A DNA stretch of 25,058 bases from Helicobacter sp. (lineage in GTDB: Bacteria; Campylobacterota; Campylobacteria; Campylobacterales; Helicobacteraceae). Shown in pieces: positions 7,552-15,442 of this stretch (position 1 is its first letter; each line of letters opens with the position of its first letter). Position numbers and translations under genes: made by a program. Under the pieces are notes generated by a model. It was not told where the DNA came from. It saw only the letters and a program-made list of their open reading frames with translations, and did no database searches. Location: positions 1 through 25,058 of the forward strand of contig NZ_JAFLSB010000020.1 in the NCBI RefSeq assembly GCF_022511165.1. The letters are read 5' to 3'.

Positions 7552-7557
7552 ATTATA
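7552..7557 (-). promoter_or_regulatory. -10 box for the CAU tRNA
   Basis: A perfect TATAAT on the minus strand ends ten bases before the mature 5' end of the tRNA, which fits a start about three bases before the tRNA. It lies between rodA and the tRNA, so the tRNA need not depend on rodA transcription. Confidence 0.55.
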
Positions 7558-7573
7558 CTCAAAAACACATCTA

Positions 7574-7589
7574 AAGGCAAGAATGCCTT
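7574..7589 (-). terminator. Weak hairpin after rodA
   Basis: AAGGCA/TGCCTT with a 4-base loop forms a 6-bp stem three bases after the rodA stop. A T-rich stretch follows only after seven bases on the minus strand, so it may be a weak or Rho-aided terminator. Confidence 0.3.
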
Positions 7590-7592
7590 GCG

Positions 7593-8741
7593 TTAAAAAC
7601 TACGAAATCCAAACGCTCTAAGAAGTTGAGAGAAAGGATCTAACCGAGAGCTTGTATTATACTCAAAAACGAATCTAAAAGCGAGGATACTCTCAAGGAT
7701 TGTAAAAAGCGTCATAAAGGTAACAAAACTCGTCCCGCCATAACTCATTAATGGCAATGGGATTCCCACCACCGGAGCTAAACCTATCACCATACATACA
7801 TTAACCCCTACATACAAAAAAATCAAAATGGCAATGTAGCTTGATACAACGCGCAAAAAATAATCCCGCGTATAGCTGAATCCAAGGCTTAAAATATGCA
7901 CGACTATGCCAAAAAAAAGTGCCAAAAGCGAAAATGCGCCAAATAAGCCAAACCGCTCTACAAAATAGGCAAATACAAAGTCTGTATTGGCATAGGGCAA
8001 GAATTTAAGTTGGGATTGTGTGGATTCTTCTTTTGATTTGCCAAAGAAGCCACTTGCACCAATAGCAATAAGCGCTTGATTGACTTGATAGGGAGATTTA
8101 TCGGATACAAAGTCCATAATGCGCCTTTTTTGGTAGTCTTTGAGCGGATCAACCACATATGCCACAGGCGCAAGAAATACCACGACAAGTCCTAATGCAA
8201 ACCAGATTCTTTTATTTACACCAATAAGAAAAAGTGTGCCAAATCCGGTGAGGAGAATCACCATTGCTGTGCCTAAGTCTGGTTCTTTTAAGATGATTAA
8301 AAAGGGGAGAAGAATGAGAAAACTAATAATACAAAATTCTTTTATGCCATAGCCATCTTTGGGGGGCGGATTTGTTGTAATATATGAAGCCAAAAGCAGC
8401 ATCAATGCGATTTTCATAATCTCACTTGGCTGAATTGAAAAGCTTGTAAAAGGAATATCCACCCAACGTTGCGCCCCTAACTTTTGCGTCCCAATAAAAT
8501 GCACGAGTATAAGCAGCAGCACACACATACCATACGCCACCATAATCACAACATTAAGCTGCCTAAAAGGCACAAAAAATAAGAAAACCATCAAACCAAA
8601 GCTTGCGGCAATATATTTAATTTGTTTAGCAAATAAAGCAGAATCAAGCTCACTTATCAAAAAAAGAGAAATACCTATGAGCGGGAGTATCAAAACCACT
8701 AAAATATAGTCAAAATGTGCTAGAATCCGTCTATCAATCAC
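7593..8741 (-). CDS. rodA: RodA, SEDS peptidoglycan glycosyltransferase
   Basis: This is an integral membrane protein of 382 residues with about ten helices. It polymerises lipid II during lateral wall growth, working with a class B penicillin-binding protein and MreBCD. SEDS hallmarks are QPSEIMK (104-110), LKEPDLGTA (151-159), the LPYANTDFVFAYFVE stretch with the catalytic-type Asp at 254, and the C-terminal GIPLPLMSYGGTSF (326-339). RodA rather than FtsW is favoured by the length, the absence of an N-terminal cytoplasmic extension and the gene order near the rluD-like gene, matching H. pylori HP0743; the pbp2 partner is not in view. The start is GTG at 8741 with GAGGAA upstream. It is divergent from the rluD-like gene, only 37 bases apart. 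Confidence 0.93.
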   Translation of the reverse strand: MIDRRILAHFDYILVVLILPLIGISLFLISELDSALFAKQIKYIAASFGLMVFLFFVPFRQLNVVIMVAYGMCVLLLILVHFIGTQKLGAQRWVDIPFTSFSIQPSEIMKIALMLLLASYITTNPPPKDGYGIKEFCIISFLILLPFLIILKEPDLGTAMVILLTGFGTLFLIGVNKRIWFALGLVVVFLAPVAYVVDPLKDYQKRRIMDFVSDKSPYQVNQALIAIGASGFFGKSKEESTQSQLKFLPYANTDFVFAYFVERFGLFGAFSLLALFFGIVVHILSLGFSYTRDYFLRVVSSYIAILIFLYVGVNVCMVIGLAPVVGIPLPLMSYGGTSFVTFMTLFTILESILAFRFVFEYNTSSRLDPFSQLLRAFGFRSF

Positions 8742-8778
8742 AATTTTTCCTCAATACATAAAACTTAGGGCAGGGATA

Positions 8779-9864
8779 ATGCAAAAGCTCATTGTATCAA
8801 ATATTGACTTAAATAATGGCAAATTACGACTTGATTCATTTTTGAGCGCACAACTTGGTAGTAGCAAAAATCAAATTCATCATCTTATCAAAAATAAAAA
8901 AGTCTCTCTTAATGGCACACTTTGCGCAAAAAATGGCACTTTGCTTAAAGTGATGGATAATATCGAAGTGGCACTTTGTGAAAAGCATTCAATGTCCCCT
9001 CCTAAAGAATCCACGCCTATACACTCTTTAAGCGCTCCTCTCTCTTTTGATGCAAAAGATAAATGTTTTGATATTGCAATCCTCTATCAAGATGATGATA
9101 TATTGATTATCAATAAGCCTCCTCATTTGGTTGTTCATCAAGCTCCAAGTCTCAAAGAGCCTACCCTTACAGATTGGCTTAAAGCCAATGCGCATATCTT
9201 GCATACACTAAGCGGTGAAGAGAGATATGGCATTATTCATCGCCTTGATAGGCAAACAAGCGGAGCTTTAGCCATTGCCAAATCCCCTCTTGCATACAAG
9301 ATTCTCCCCCAGGAGCTTAAAGAGCGACAAATGGGACGATACTATCTTGCCATTATTGATATGCCCCTAAAAAATCATCAGCAAGTGCAATGCTTTATGG
9401 GGCGTAACCCACATAATCGCCTCAAAATGAGCAAGATTCATATCAAAGAAAATGCCCCTATCCCTAAAGGAGTGCGAGATTCTAAAAGCTCTTTTATAAA
9501 ACTTGCTACTGCCGATAATGGCAAATGTGAGCTTTTAGCAATCAAGCTTCACACAGGCAGAACACACCAAATTCGCGCACATTTAGAGAGTCTCTCGCGT
9601 CATATTCTAGGCGATACCCTCTATGGATACAAAAGCAGTGTGGATACTTATCATTATAAACAAAGAATCTTGCTCCATTCCTATATACTTTATCTCAAGC
9701 ACCCAAGAAGCGGGCAAAATTGCACTTTTAAAGCCCCTATTTTAACAGATATGCTAGAATTTCTCCAAAGACATTTCACAAAGGATTTGCCTGATGATTG
9801 CCAAAATATTATGGACTTGCTTGAAAGCGATAGGATTAGGCACGCTTTTAGGTATTTTTCTTAG
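8779..9864 (+). CDS. RluA/RluD-family 23S rRNA pseudouridine synthase, 361 aa
   Basis: Residues ~16-66 form an S4 RNA-binding domain (LRLDSFLSAQLGSSKNQIHH). The catalytic domain follows: HRLDRQTSG at 154-162 carries the nucleophilic Asp157, and later HTGRTHQIRAHL is the conserved uridine-binding segment. Such enzymes isomerise specific uridines in large-subunit rRNA or tRNA. With the S4 domain, RluD-type (or RluC-type) specificity is likely, but the exact target cannot be read from sequence. GGCAGGG precedes the ATG. The last 71 bases overlap the start of the lipoprotein gene in another frame. This is the H. pylori HP0745 position and opens a plus-strand block of ten genes. Confidence 0.93.
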   Translation: MQKLIVSNIDLNNGKLRLDSFLSAQLGSSKNQIHHLIKNKKVSLNGTLCAKNGTLLKVMDNIEVALCEKHSMSPPKESTPIHSLSAPLSFDAKDKCFDIAILYQDDDILIINKPPHLVVHQAPSLKEPTLTDWLKANAHILHTLSGEERYGIIHRLDRQTSGALAIAKSPLAYKILPQELKERQMGRYYLAIIDMPLKNHQQVQCFMGRNPHNRLKMSKIHIKENAPIPKGVRDSKSSFIKLATADNGKCELLAIKLHTGRTHQIRAHLESLSRHILGDTLYGYKSSVDTYHYKQRILLHSYILYLKHPRSGQNCTFKAPILTDMLEFLQRHFTKDLPDDCQNIMDLLESDRIRHAFRYFS

Positions 9865-11050
9865 CGCGTGTGCTTCCCTCAACGCACCCTTGCAAAAAGA
9901 TAGCTCCCTCTCTCCTCCAGATTCTATCCATACTATCGTTGATGTTTCATCTGTGGGCTTTGAGTGGAATCTTATCCAAAATGAAAACGCACAAGGCTTT
10001 GTTATTTATCGCTCTAAACCCAATAGTAGGGAATTATTTGAGATAGAGAGAATCAAAAATCGCTTTGCTACACATTATTATGATCATCACTTAAAACCCC
10101 AGACAACCTATCTCTATGGCATTGCAACTTTAGGTGAAAATAATACAATTTCACAGGCAATGAGAACAATTGAAATCAAAACCTCATTTATTGATGCCAT
10201 AGAGAGCGTTTTTGCGACAAATAGCAAGCCTCGTGCAATCAAAATCATCTTTTCACCCCACCCCAATCCTAGTGTAGATTCTTATCTCATACAGCGCCTC
10301 AACAAAGCAGGAGAGTTTAAAACCATAGCAAAAATCCCCCACCGCTTAAGCGCGGAGTATTTTGATGAAAATTTGCAAAATGGAAAAACTTACACCTACC
10401 GAGTCATTGCAAAAAGTTTTGAAGGCATAGAAAGCAAACCATCACAAAGTGTGAGCGCGCGCACTATCCCTCAACCCGCACCCATTGAAAATATACAAGC
10501 AAGCAATGATTTAGCCCGCGCTATTTCTATCACTTGGCAGGAAGCCCCAGATACGCAAGGAGTGAGCAAAAAGCTTTATAAAATCTCTTATTCTCTTAAT
10601 GGAAAAAGCTATAAGCATCTTGCCACCACGGACAAGACACAATACACACATAAGCTCACTGATAAAGAAGATGGGGTAAGCTACTACTACCAAGTAGTGC
10701 TTTTAGGTGATAATGGATTGCAAGGGCATCTAAGTAGCTACCCAGCTAAAGGCTCAAGCCTCCCTCCACCAAGCACTCCAAAACATTTTGAGGGTAAAAT
10801 GCTTGATAACAAAGCCACGCTTTCGTGGCAAACGCCAAGCGATGAGCGCATTGTAAGCTATGTTGTCTATCGCAAAGAAAATGGCTTATGGACGCAGAGT
10901 GCGAGGTTTATTGATATATACGATACGCATTTTATTGACAAAGAAATGCAAGAAGACAAGGTTTATGCTTATAGCGTAGTAAGTATTGATAAAAATGGTA
11001 TAGAATCTGCCCCCACACCAGAGATTAAACTCCAAAAAGCCAAACCATAA
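9794..11050 (+). CDS. Lipoprotein with four fibronectin type III-like repeats, 418 aa
   Basis: The N-terminus is a lipoprotein signal with lipobox LSAC, lipidation site C26, so the mature protein is probably held in the outer membrane. The rest divides into four beta-sandwich repeats of about 90 residues (roughly 45-130, 131-225, 230-320, 330-418). Each shows FN3-like marks: an early Trp or Phe in strand B (SWQTPSD, ITWQEAPD, FEWN), a YxVYRK/FVIYRS strand and a late TYLYGIA/YTYRVIA/YYYQVVL/YAYSVVS strand. The partner is unknown; FN3 arrays often bind protein or glycan. The start ATG has AGGA eight bases upstream and sits inside the preceding gene. TTG at codon 10 is an alternative that keeps the signal. 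The stop overlaps the trmB start (TAATG). Confidence 0.86.
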   Translation: MIAKILWTCLKAIGLGTLLGIFLSACASLNAPLQKDSSLSPPDSIHTIVDVSSVGFEWNLIQNENAQGFVIYRSKPNSRELFEIERIKNRFATHYYDHHLKPQTTYLYGIATLGENNTISQAMRTIEIKTSFIDAIESVFATNSKPRAIKIIFSPHPNPSVDSYLIQRLNKAGEFKTIAKIPHRLSAEYFDENLQNGKTYTYRVIAKSFEGIESKPSQSVSARTIPQPAPIENIQASNDLARAISITWQEAPDTQGVSKKLYKISYSLNGKSYKHLATTDKTQYTHKLTDKEDGVSYYYQVVLLGDNGLQGHLSSYPAKGSSLPPPSTPKHFEGKMLDNKATLSWQTPSDERIVSYVVYRKENGLWTQSARFIDIYDTHFIDKEMQEDKVYAYSVVSIDKNGIESAPTPEIKLQKAKP

Positions 11051-12228
11051 TGCCTCATTTTCTTGCCTCACATATTACCTTGCCACCCCTGCCTTTTACA
11101 CAAGGGGATTTTTGCTTTGAATACGAAGCTATACACTCTAAGCACCCACATCAATCACTCATTCTTGTAAGGCATAAAGACAAGGCATTTTTTTTACGCA
11201 AACAAGAGCGTGTGGTAAAACATAATAGTATCCTTAAGGGCGAAAAAAATGCTGCCAAAATACACACAGGCATTATTAAAGATGCATTGAAGATTCTTAG
11301 TCAGTTTCAAGATTCACTCCTTAGCCATAATCTTAGCGATAATTCGCCTCGACAAAATCTCCAATCCCCCTATCTTAAACGCATAGAGTTTTTTTTAACC
11401 TTCACACAAAGCTTTTTGATAGAAATAGGCTTTGGTTCAGGACGTCATCTTTTGCACCTAGCTCAAAACAATCCTCATCTTACTTGCATCGGTGTAGAAA
11501 TTTATAAGCCCTCTATTGAGCAGATTCTAAGACAAATTGAGCTTTTGGGCTTAAAGAATCTTTTTGTGATTAATGCCGATGCGAGAATCTTGCTTGAGAT
11601 TCTCCCTACTCATAAGGCACAAGGAATCTATTTACATTTCCCTGTGCCTTGGCATAAAAAGCCCCATAAGCGCGTATTTTCACAGAGATTTTTGCAAGAA
11701 TCTTTGCGTGTTTTAGATGAGGGGGGCTTTGTGCATTTGCGCAGTGATGATGAAATTTATTTTAAAGATGCGCTTAACCTTGCTTTAAATGAGCCACATA
11801 TCCACCTTGAAGTGCATAAAAATGCCAAGATTCCTATCACAAGCAAATATGAGGCACGATGGGAGAAGCAGCAAAAAAATATCTATGATATGAAAATTTT
11901 TCAACAAAACACACAAAATGCCACAAAAAATCATCAAAGATTCTTTAGTTTTGATAAGATTCTAAGAAAAAATGTGGATAATTATGCAAATTTTCCATAT
12001 AAAAAGATTGCTAAAGATTGGTTTTTACATATCGGTAGTCTGTATTGTGCGGGAGATGTGTATGTGTTAGCATTGTGTTTTGGAGACTTTTTTCAACCTC
12101 AAAATGCGTTTTTGCAAATTGCATTTTCTCCTACTCAATCTACGCATTACATCGGTGGTAATCCTATCCCCACACAAGCAGCTATTAAAGCACATACGCA
12201 TTTGATGCAAATTCTAGCACAGGAGTAA
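11050..12228 (+). CDS. trmB: tRNA (guanine-N7)-methyltransferase TrmB, long epsilon-type form
   Basis: This enzyme makes m7G46 in tRNA variable loops using S-adenosylmethionine. The methyltransferase core occupies about residues 118-265: SAM motif EIGFGSGRH (125-133), acidic end of strand 2 GVEIYKPS (148-155), NADAR (175-179) and the tRNA-binding FPVPWHKKPHKRV (197-209). At 392 residues it is much longer than E. coli TrmB (about 240); residues 1-115 and ~290-392 are additional, as I recall for H. pylori HP0747. In the usual FPDPW motif the Asp is Val here. Two T8 runs lie in the 5' third (11188-11195 and 11389-11396). It overlaps the lipoprotein stop by one base and ends three bases before ftsE. 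Confidence 0.92.
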   Translation: MPHFLASHITLPPLPFTQGDFCFEYEAIHSKHPHQSLILVRHKDKAFFLRKQERVVKHNSILKGEKNAAKIHTGIIKDALKILSQFQDSLLSHNLSDNSPRQNLQSPYLKRIEFFLTFTQSFLIEIGFGSGRHLLHLAQNNPHLTCIGVEIYKPSIEQILRQIELLGLKNLFVINADARILLEILPTHKAQGIYLHFPVPWHKKPHKRVFSQRFLQESLRVLDEGGFVHLRSDDEIYFKDALNLALNEPHIHLEVHKNAKIPITSKYEARWEKQQKNIYDMKIFQQNTQNATKNHQRFFSFDKILRKNVDNYANFPYKKIAKDWFLHIGSLYCAGDVYVLALCFGDFFQPQNAFLQIAFSPTQSTHYIGGNPIPTQAAIKAHTHLMQILAQE

Positions 12229-12231
12229 AAT

Positions 12232-12900
12232 TTGAGCGCAATTATCGAAGCAAAGAATCTTAATCTAGGGTATAACGATGAGCTTGTCATTAAAGATGCG
12301 ACTTTTAATATCAATGCCAAAGAGTTTGTATTTATCACAGGAGCTTCAGGGAGCGGGAAAAGCACTATTTTAAGCTCGTTTTTTGGGCATTTAGGCGTTA
12401 AAGGTGGGCATTTAAGTGTGTTTGGAGTGAGTATGCAAAAAGCCTCAAAAAATCGCATTAATACCCTGCGCCGCAGCATTGGAATCGTCTTTCAAGACTA
12501 TAAACTCATTAAAGAATGGAATATTGAGCGCAATGTAATGCTTCCTATGGTTATTAATGGTTACAAAAAAGAGGTATGCAAATCGCAAGTTGAAAAGCTT
12601 CTTGTGCATATTAAGCTCTCTCATAAAGCAAACAAATTTCCCCTAGAGCTAAGCGGTGGTGAGCAACAACGCGTAGCAATGGCGCGCGCACTCGCACATA
12701 ACCCAACAATTATTCTTGCCGATGAGCCCACAGGTAACCTTGATGATTATTCAAGTGAATTGATTTGGAATCTCCTTAAAGGCGTCAATGAGCAGCTTGG
12801 CATCACAGTGGTGGTTGTAACCCACAGAATGCCAGATAGAATCAATATTCCATTTAGACGACTACATATTGAAGAAGGAGTAGTATATGAATTTGCTTAG
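12232..12900 (+). CDS. ftsE: FtsE, cell division ABC-type ATPase
   Basis: A 222-residue ABC ATPase with all catalytic parts: Walker A GASGSGKST (37-45), Q-loop VFQDYKL (86-92), signature LSGGEQQR (140-147), Walker B ILADEP (161-166) and switch H198. FtsE forms a dimer under FtsX, and ATP hydrolysis is passed across the membrane to a periplasmic amidase activator instead of moving a substrate. The start is TTG at 12232 with AGGAG eight bases before; this rare start may keep its level low. The 3' end overlaps ftsX by 14 bases. Pairing with ftsX and the LytM gene makes the assignment secure. Confidence 0.95.
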   Translation: MSAIIEAKNLNLGYNDELVIKDATFNINAKEFVFITGASGSGKSTILSSFFGHLGVKGGHLSVFGVSMQKASKNRINTLRRSIGIVFQDYKLIKEWNIERNVMLPMVINGYKKEVCKSQVEKLLVHIKLSHKANKFPLELSGGEQQRVAMARALAHNPTIILADEPTGNLDDYSSELIWNLLKGVNEQLGITVVVVTHRMPDRINIPFRRLHIEEGVVYEFA

Positions 12901-13696
12901 GAGACATTTAGCACTGATTATCCCCCTTCTTGCTCTTCTTTTTAGCTTTGAGAGCATTATGCTCGTTAATCGTGCTGTGAGTAAGCACGAAAACAAACTT
13001 TCTGATAATTACTCGATTGTCATTGCCTCTCAAAGTGCGCTTACACTTGATAAGATTCAAAGCTTTATCCGTGAAGCAAAAGAACTTAAAGCAATCTCGC
13101 CTGATTATATGATGAATGAACTCAAAAAAGAATTAAGTCGCGAGAGCCTTGAGACATTGCAGAGGGAATTACCATTTTTTTACTCACTCAAACTCTCTGT
13201 CTTCCCCGATGAGGAGCGTTTGCAAAAAATTAATACTACACTCTCAAAACTTAATGGTGTAACCAAAGTAGAATCTTTTAGTAAAAGTCACTCTCAAGTA
13301 TATAAGCTCTTACTTATTATCAAAAGTTCTATTATCGTATTTGCCTCACTCATTGCGATTTTGAGCTATATTTTAATGGTTAAACAAATTGAGATTTGGA
13401 AGTTTGAGCATAGCGATAGAATGGAGATTATGGCATTTTTAGGCGCTCCGGCTTGGATGAGAAATGGTATTTTGTTCCGCCTTGCATTCATTGATTCTAT
13501 CATCTCAACCATAGCCATTATCGCAGGTGTGGCTTATATCATTAATCACGACAGAATGCAAGAGGTGATGCGCACACTTGAAGTAACAAGCGATATATTC
13601 CGCGTAGGCAGTGATTTTATTATTCTCCTTTTCACATCAATACTTGTATCGATTGTTTCGGTGGTTTTTGTCATTATTAAACAAAAAGACCTGTAA
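12887..13696 (+). CDS. ftsX: FtsX, cell division membrane protein
   Basis: The 269-residue protein has the four-helix FtsX layout: TM1 at ~7-26, a periplasmic domain at ~27-140, then TM2 (~141-166), TM3 (~195-219) and TM4 (~243-264). The periplasmic domain is the part that binds EnvC-type activators. The ATG lies inside ftsE after AAGGAG with a suitable spacer, so translation is coupled. A three-residue gap separates the stop from the LytM gene. FtsX proteins differ greatly in sequence; identification rests on topology, the IEIWKFEHSDRMEIMAFLGAP cytoplasmic segment and position after ftsE. Confidence 0.93.
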   Translation: MNLLRRHLALIIPLLALLFSFESIMLVNRAVSKHENKLSDNYSIVIASQSALTLDKIQSFIREAKELKAISPDYMMNELKKELSRESLETLQRELPFFYSLKLSVFPDEERLQKINTTLSKLNGVTKVESFSKSHSQVYKLLLIIKSSIIVFASLIAILSYILMVKQIEIWKFEHSDRMEIMAFLGAPAWMRNGILFRLAFIDSIISTIAIIAGVAYIINHDRMQEVMRTLEVTSDIFRVGSDFIILLFTSILVSIVSVVFVIIKQKDL

Positions 13697-13698
13697 TA

Positions 13699-14904
13699 AT
13701 GAGGGGTTTTGGCTATCTTGCAATCTGTGCTATTGCAAGTGTATGTATGGCAAATATTGACCAACGCACTGCAAAAAACAAGCTTGCTACTGCCAAATCC
13801 CAAGAAGCAGCTATTAGCAAAAAGCTTGATGATTTAGGCAAGGCGATTAATGCCAAAAATCGTGAGCTAACCCAGCTTGGAGCACAGATTAGCACCCTAG
13901 AAAAAGATATTACACAAAATCAAGGCAAATCCCAAAACCAAGAACAAACGCTTAAAGATTCTCAAAAAAAGCAAAAATCACTTCTTGAGCAAAAACGCAA
14001 AAGCGAGGAGCAACTCATTAAGCTTCTTACTCAAAATATGGCTTTTCATATGATGATTAGTCGTTCTGCTGATATTGATTCTGTTGATGGAGTAGTAGAA
14101 TCTTATGTTTATCAAATCCTGCACAATAACACACGAAATGCTATTAAGACACTTAATGCCAAACAAAATATTCTTAATAATGAGATAAAAAAAATCGCAA
14201 GCACCATTTCACACCTTCAAAGTTCGATTAAAACACAAACAGACAAAAAGGAGCGTTTAGAGCGCACCAAAGAGCAACAAAAAGCAACTCTTGCCAAAAT
14301 GCAAGCGGATTTAAAAATCTATGATAAGCAGTTAAGGGATATTGTCAAAGAGCGTCAGAATCTCGATAATATCCTCTCAAATCTCAATATCGTAAAAGAG
14401 CAAAAGCGCACAGATTCAAACCAGCAAGCCTTTATTAATAATCAAAAAGACCCAAATAGCATTAAAGCTCCAAAGCAGTTTGGCACTTCATATCGCGATG
14501 TGCCAACGATTGCCTATAGAGGTGCAAAAACATTTCCACCGCTCGATAATTATGTAATTGAAAAAAAATTTGGACCTTATTTTGACCCGGTATATAAATT
14601 TAAGATTTTTAATGCGGCTATTATGTTTAATCCCAAAGCTACAAATGCAAATGTAAAAAATGTGCTTGATGGTAAGGTGGTATATGCTAAAGACGCGCCC
14701 GGGCTTAAAAAAGTAGTGATTATTGAGCATACTAATGCTATACATACTATTTATGCCTATATGGATAAAATAGAATCTTCAATTAAAACAGGGCTAAATA
14801 TCAAAAAAGGCACAATCATTGGCAAAGTCAATGAACGCCTAAGTTTTGAGATTACACAAAAGGATAAACATATCAATCCAGCGGATTTTATTAAATTACA
14901 TTAA
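13699..14904 (+). CDS. EnvC-like periplasmic protein with coiled coil and degenerate LytM domain, 401 aa
   Basis: A signal peptide (residues 1-18, cleavage near CMA) is followed by a long charged coiled coil at ~20-235, a linker, and a LytM/M23 fold at ~285-401. The four zinc ligands of active M23 peptidases are all replaced: His by N305 and Asp by M309 in FNAAIMFNP, His by Y354 in YAYMDK, and His by S382 in LSFEI. This is the pattern of EnvC and its kin, which do not cut wall themselves but activate septal amidases under FtsEX control. The gene follows ftsX directly, two bases after the stop, without its own clear ribosome-binding site. H. pylori HP0750 is the positional match. Role as amidase activator is inferred. 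Confidence 0.88.
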   Translation: MRGFGYLAICAIASVCMANIDQRTAKNKLATAKSQEAAISKKLDDLGKAINAKNRELTQLGAQISTLEKDITQNQGKSQNQEQTLKDSQKKQKSLLEQKRKSEEQLIKLLTQNMAFHMMISRSADIDSVDGVVESYVYQILHNNTRNAIKTLNAKQNILNNEIKKIASTISHLQSSIKTQTDKKERLERTKEQQKATLAKMQADLKIYDKQLRDIVKERQNLDNILSNLNIVKEQKRTDSNQQAFINNQKDPNSIKAPKQFGTSYRDVPTIAYRGAKTFPPLDNYVIEKKFGPYFDPVYKFKIFNAAIMFNPKATNANVKNVLDGKVVYAKDAPGLKKVVIIEHTNAIHTIYAYMDKIESSIKTGLNIKKGTIIGKVNERLSFEITQKDKHINPADFIKLH

Positions 14905-14928
14905 AAAAAAAAAACTTAAGTCGATATT
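14902..14928 (+). promoter_or_regulatory. A12 tract and possible sigma28-type promoter for flaG
   Basis: Twelve A (14903-14914) run from the end of the envC-like gene to CGATATT at 14922. TAAA, 16 bases, then CGATATT resembles a FliA promoter, and FlaG/FliD genes are usual FliA targets in other bacteria. The A-run forms much of the spacer, so its length would alter promoter geometry. TATTGT could instead be a vegetative -10. Confidence 0.38.
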
Positions 14929-14960
14929 GTATCACTTTGGTTAATCTCAAGGAGGAAGCT

Positions 14961-15359
14961 ATGGTTAATGATATAAATACCACAAATAAAATTGACAACA
15001 CAGACGCAATTAAAACACAGCTTGTCAATATGGTGAATTCAAGCGGAAGAGTGGCTACAGAAGATACGCGTCCATCAGAGGTGCGCAGACAGGAAGAGTT
15101 TGCTCAATTTCAAGATAAAGAAAATAAAAAGAAGCTTGAGAGTGAGTTGCGCGAATTAAGCAAAAAGCTTAATGATGAAATGAAGCGTGTTGGCACGGAT
15201 CTTAGTTTTTCATATAATGAAAATATCCCGGGGCTAAAAGTAACTGTGAAAGAAAGTAACAGTGATAAGATAATACGCGAGATTCCATCTAAAGAAGCGA
15301 TTGAGCTTATGAAAAAAATGCGCGAAGTGATTGGCGTGATTTTTGATAAGCAAGGCTAA
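14961..15359 (+). CDS. flaG: FlaG-family flagellar protein, 132 aa
   Basis: FlaG proteins limit flagellar filament length by an unknown mechanism. The N-terminal half is polar and low in complexity; the C-terminal ~70 residues carry the family core (DLSFSYNENIPGLKVTVKE, then IIREIPSKEAIELMKKMREV). The start is ATG 14961 after AAGGAGG; a TTG 24 bases upstream keeps the frame open but would place the ribosome-binding site inside the gene. It lies between the envC-like gene and fliD, as in H. pylori HP0751. A 6-bp hairpin overlaps its stop. Confidence 0.92.
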   Translation: MVNDINTTNKIDNTDAIKTQLVNMVNSSGRVATEDTRPSEVRRQEEFAQFQDKENKKKLESELRELSKKLNDEMKRVGTDLSFSYNENIPGLKVTVKESNSDKIIREIPSKEAIELMKKMREVIGVIFDKQG

Positions 15360-15368
15360 ATCTAGCCT
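15353..15368 (+). terminator. Small hairpin at the flaG stop
   Basis: AGGCTA/TAGCCT with a 4-base loop spans the flaG stop codon. It lacks a U-run, so it is more likely a partial terminator or processing site than a full stop. Confidence 0.28.
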
Positions 15369-15405
15369 AATTATCGCTTTATACATTAGCAATACCTTGC
15401 ACTTG

Positions 15406-15411
15406 TATAAA
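15406..15411 (+). promoter_or_regulatory. Candidate -10 box before fliD
   Basis: TATAAA (overlapping TAAAAT at 15408-15413) lies 31 bases before the fliD ATG in an 83-base gap. The gap length suggests fliD may have its own promoter besides read-through from flaG. Confidence 0.3.
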
Positions 15412-15442
15412 ATCCTAGATATTTAATAAGGAAGGAGGAAGT

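Noticed and set aside
11188..11396. Two T8 runs in trmB as phase-variation sites
   Set aside because: The frame is intact, the runs are short for slippage, and such runs are common in this AT-rich DNA.
14937..14960. TTG start giving flaG eight extra residues
   Set aside because: The AAGGAGG site lies inside this extension and serves the ATG at 14961.
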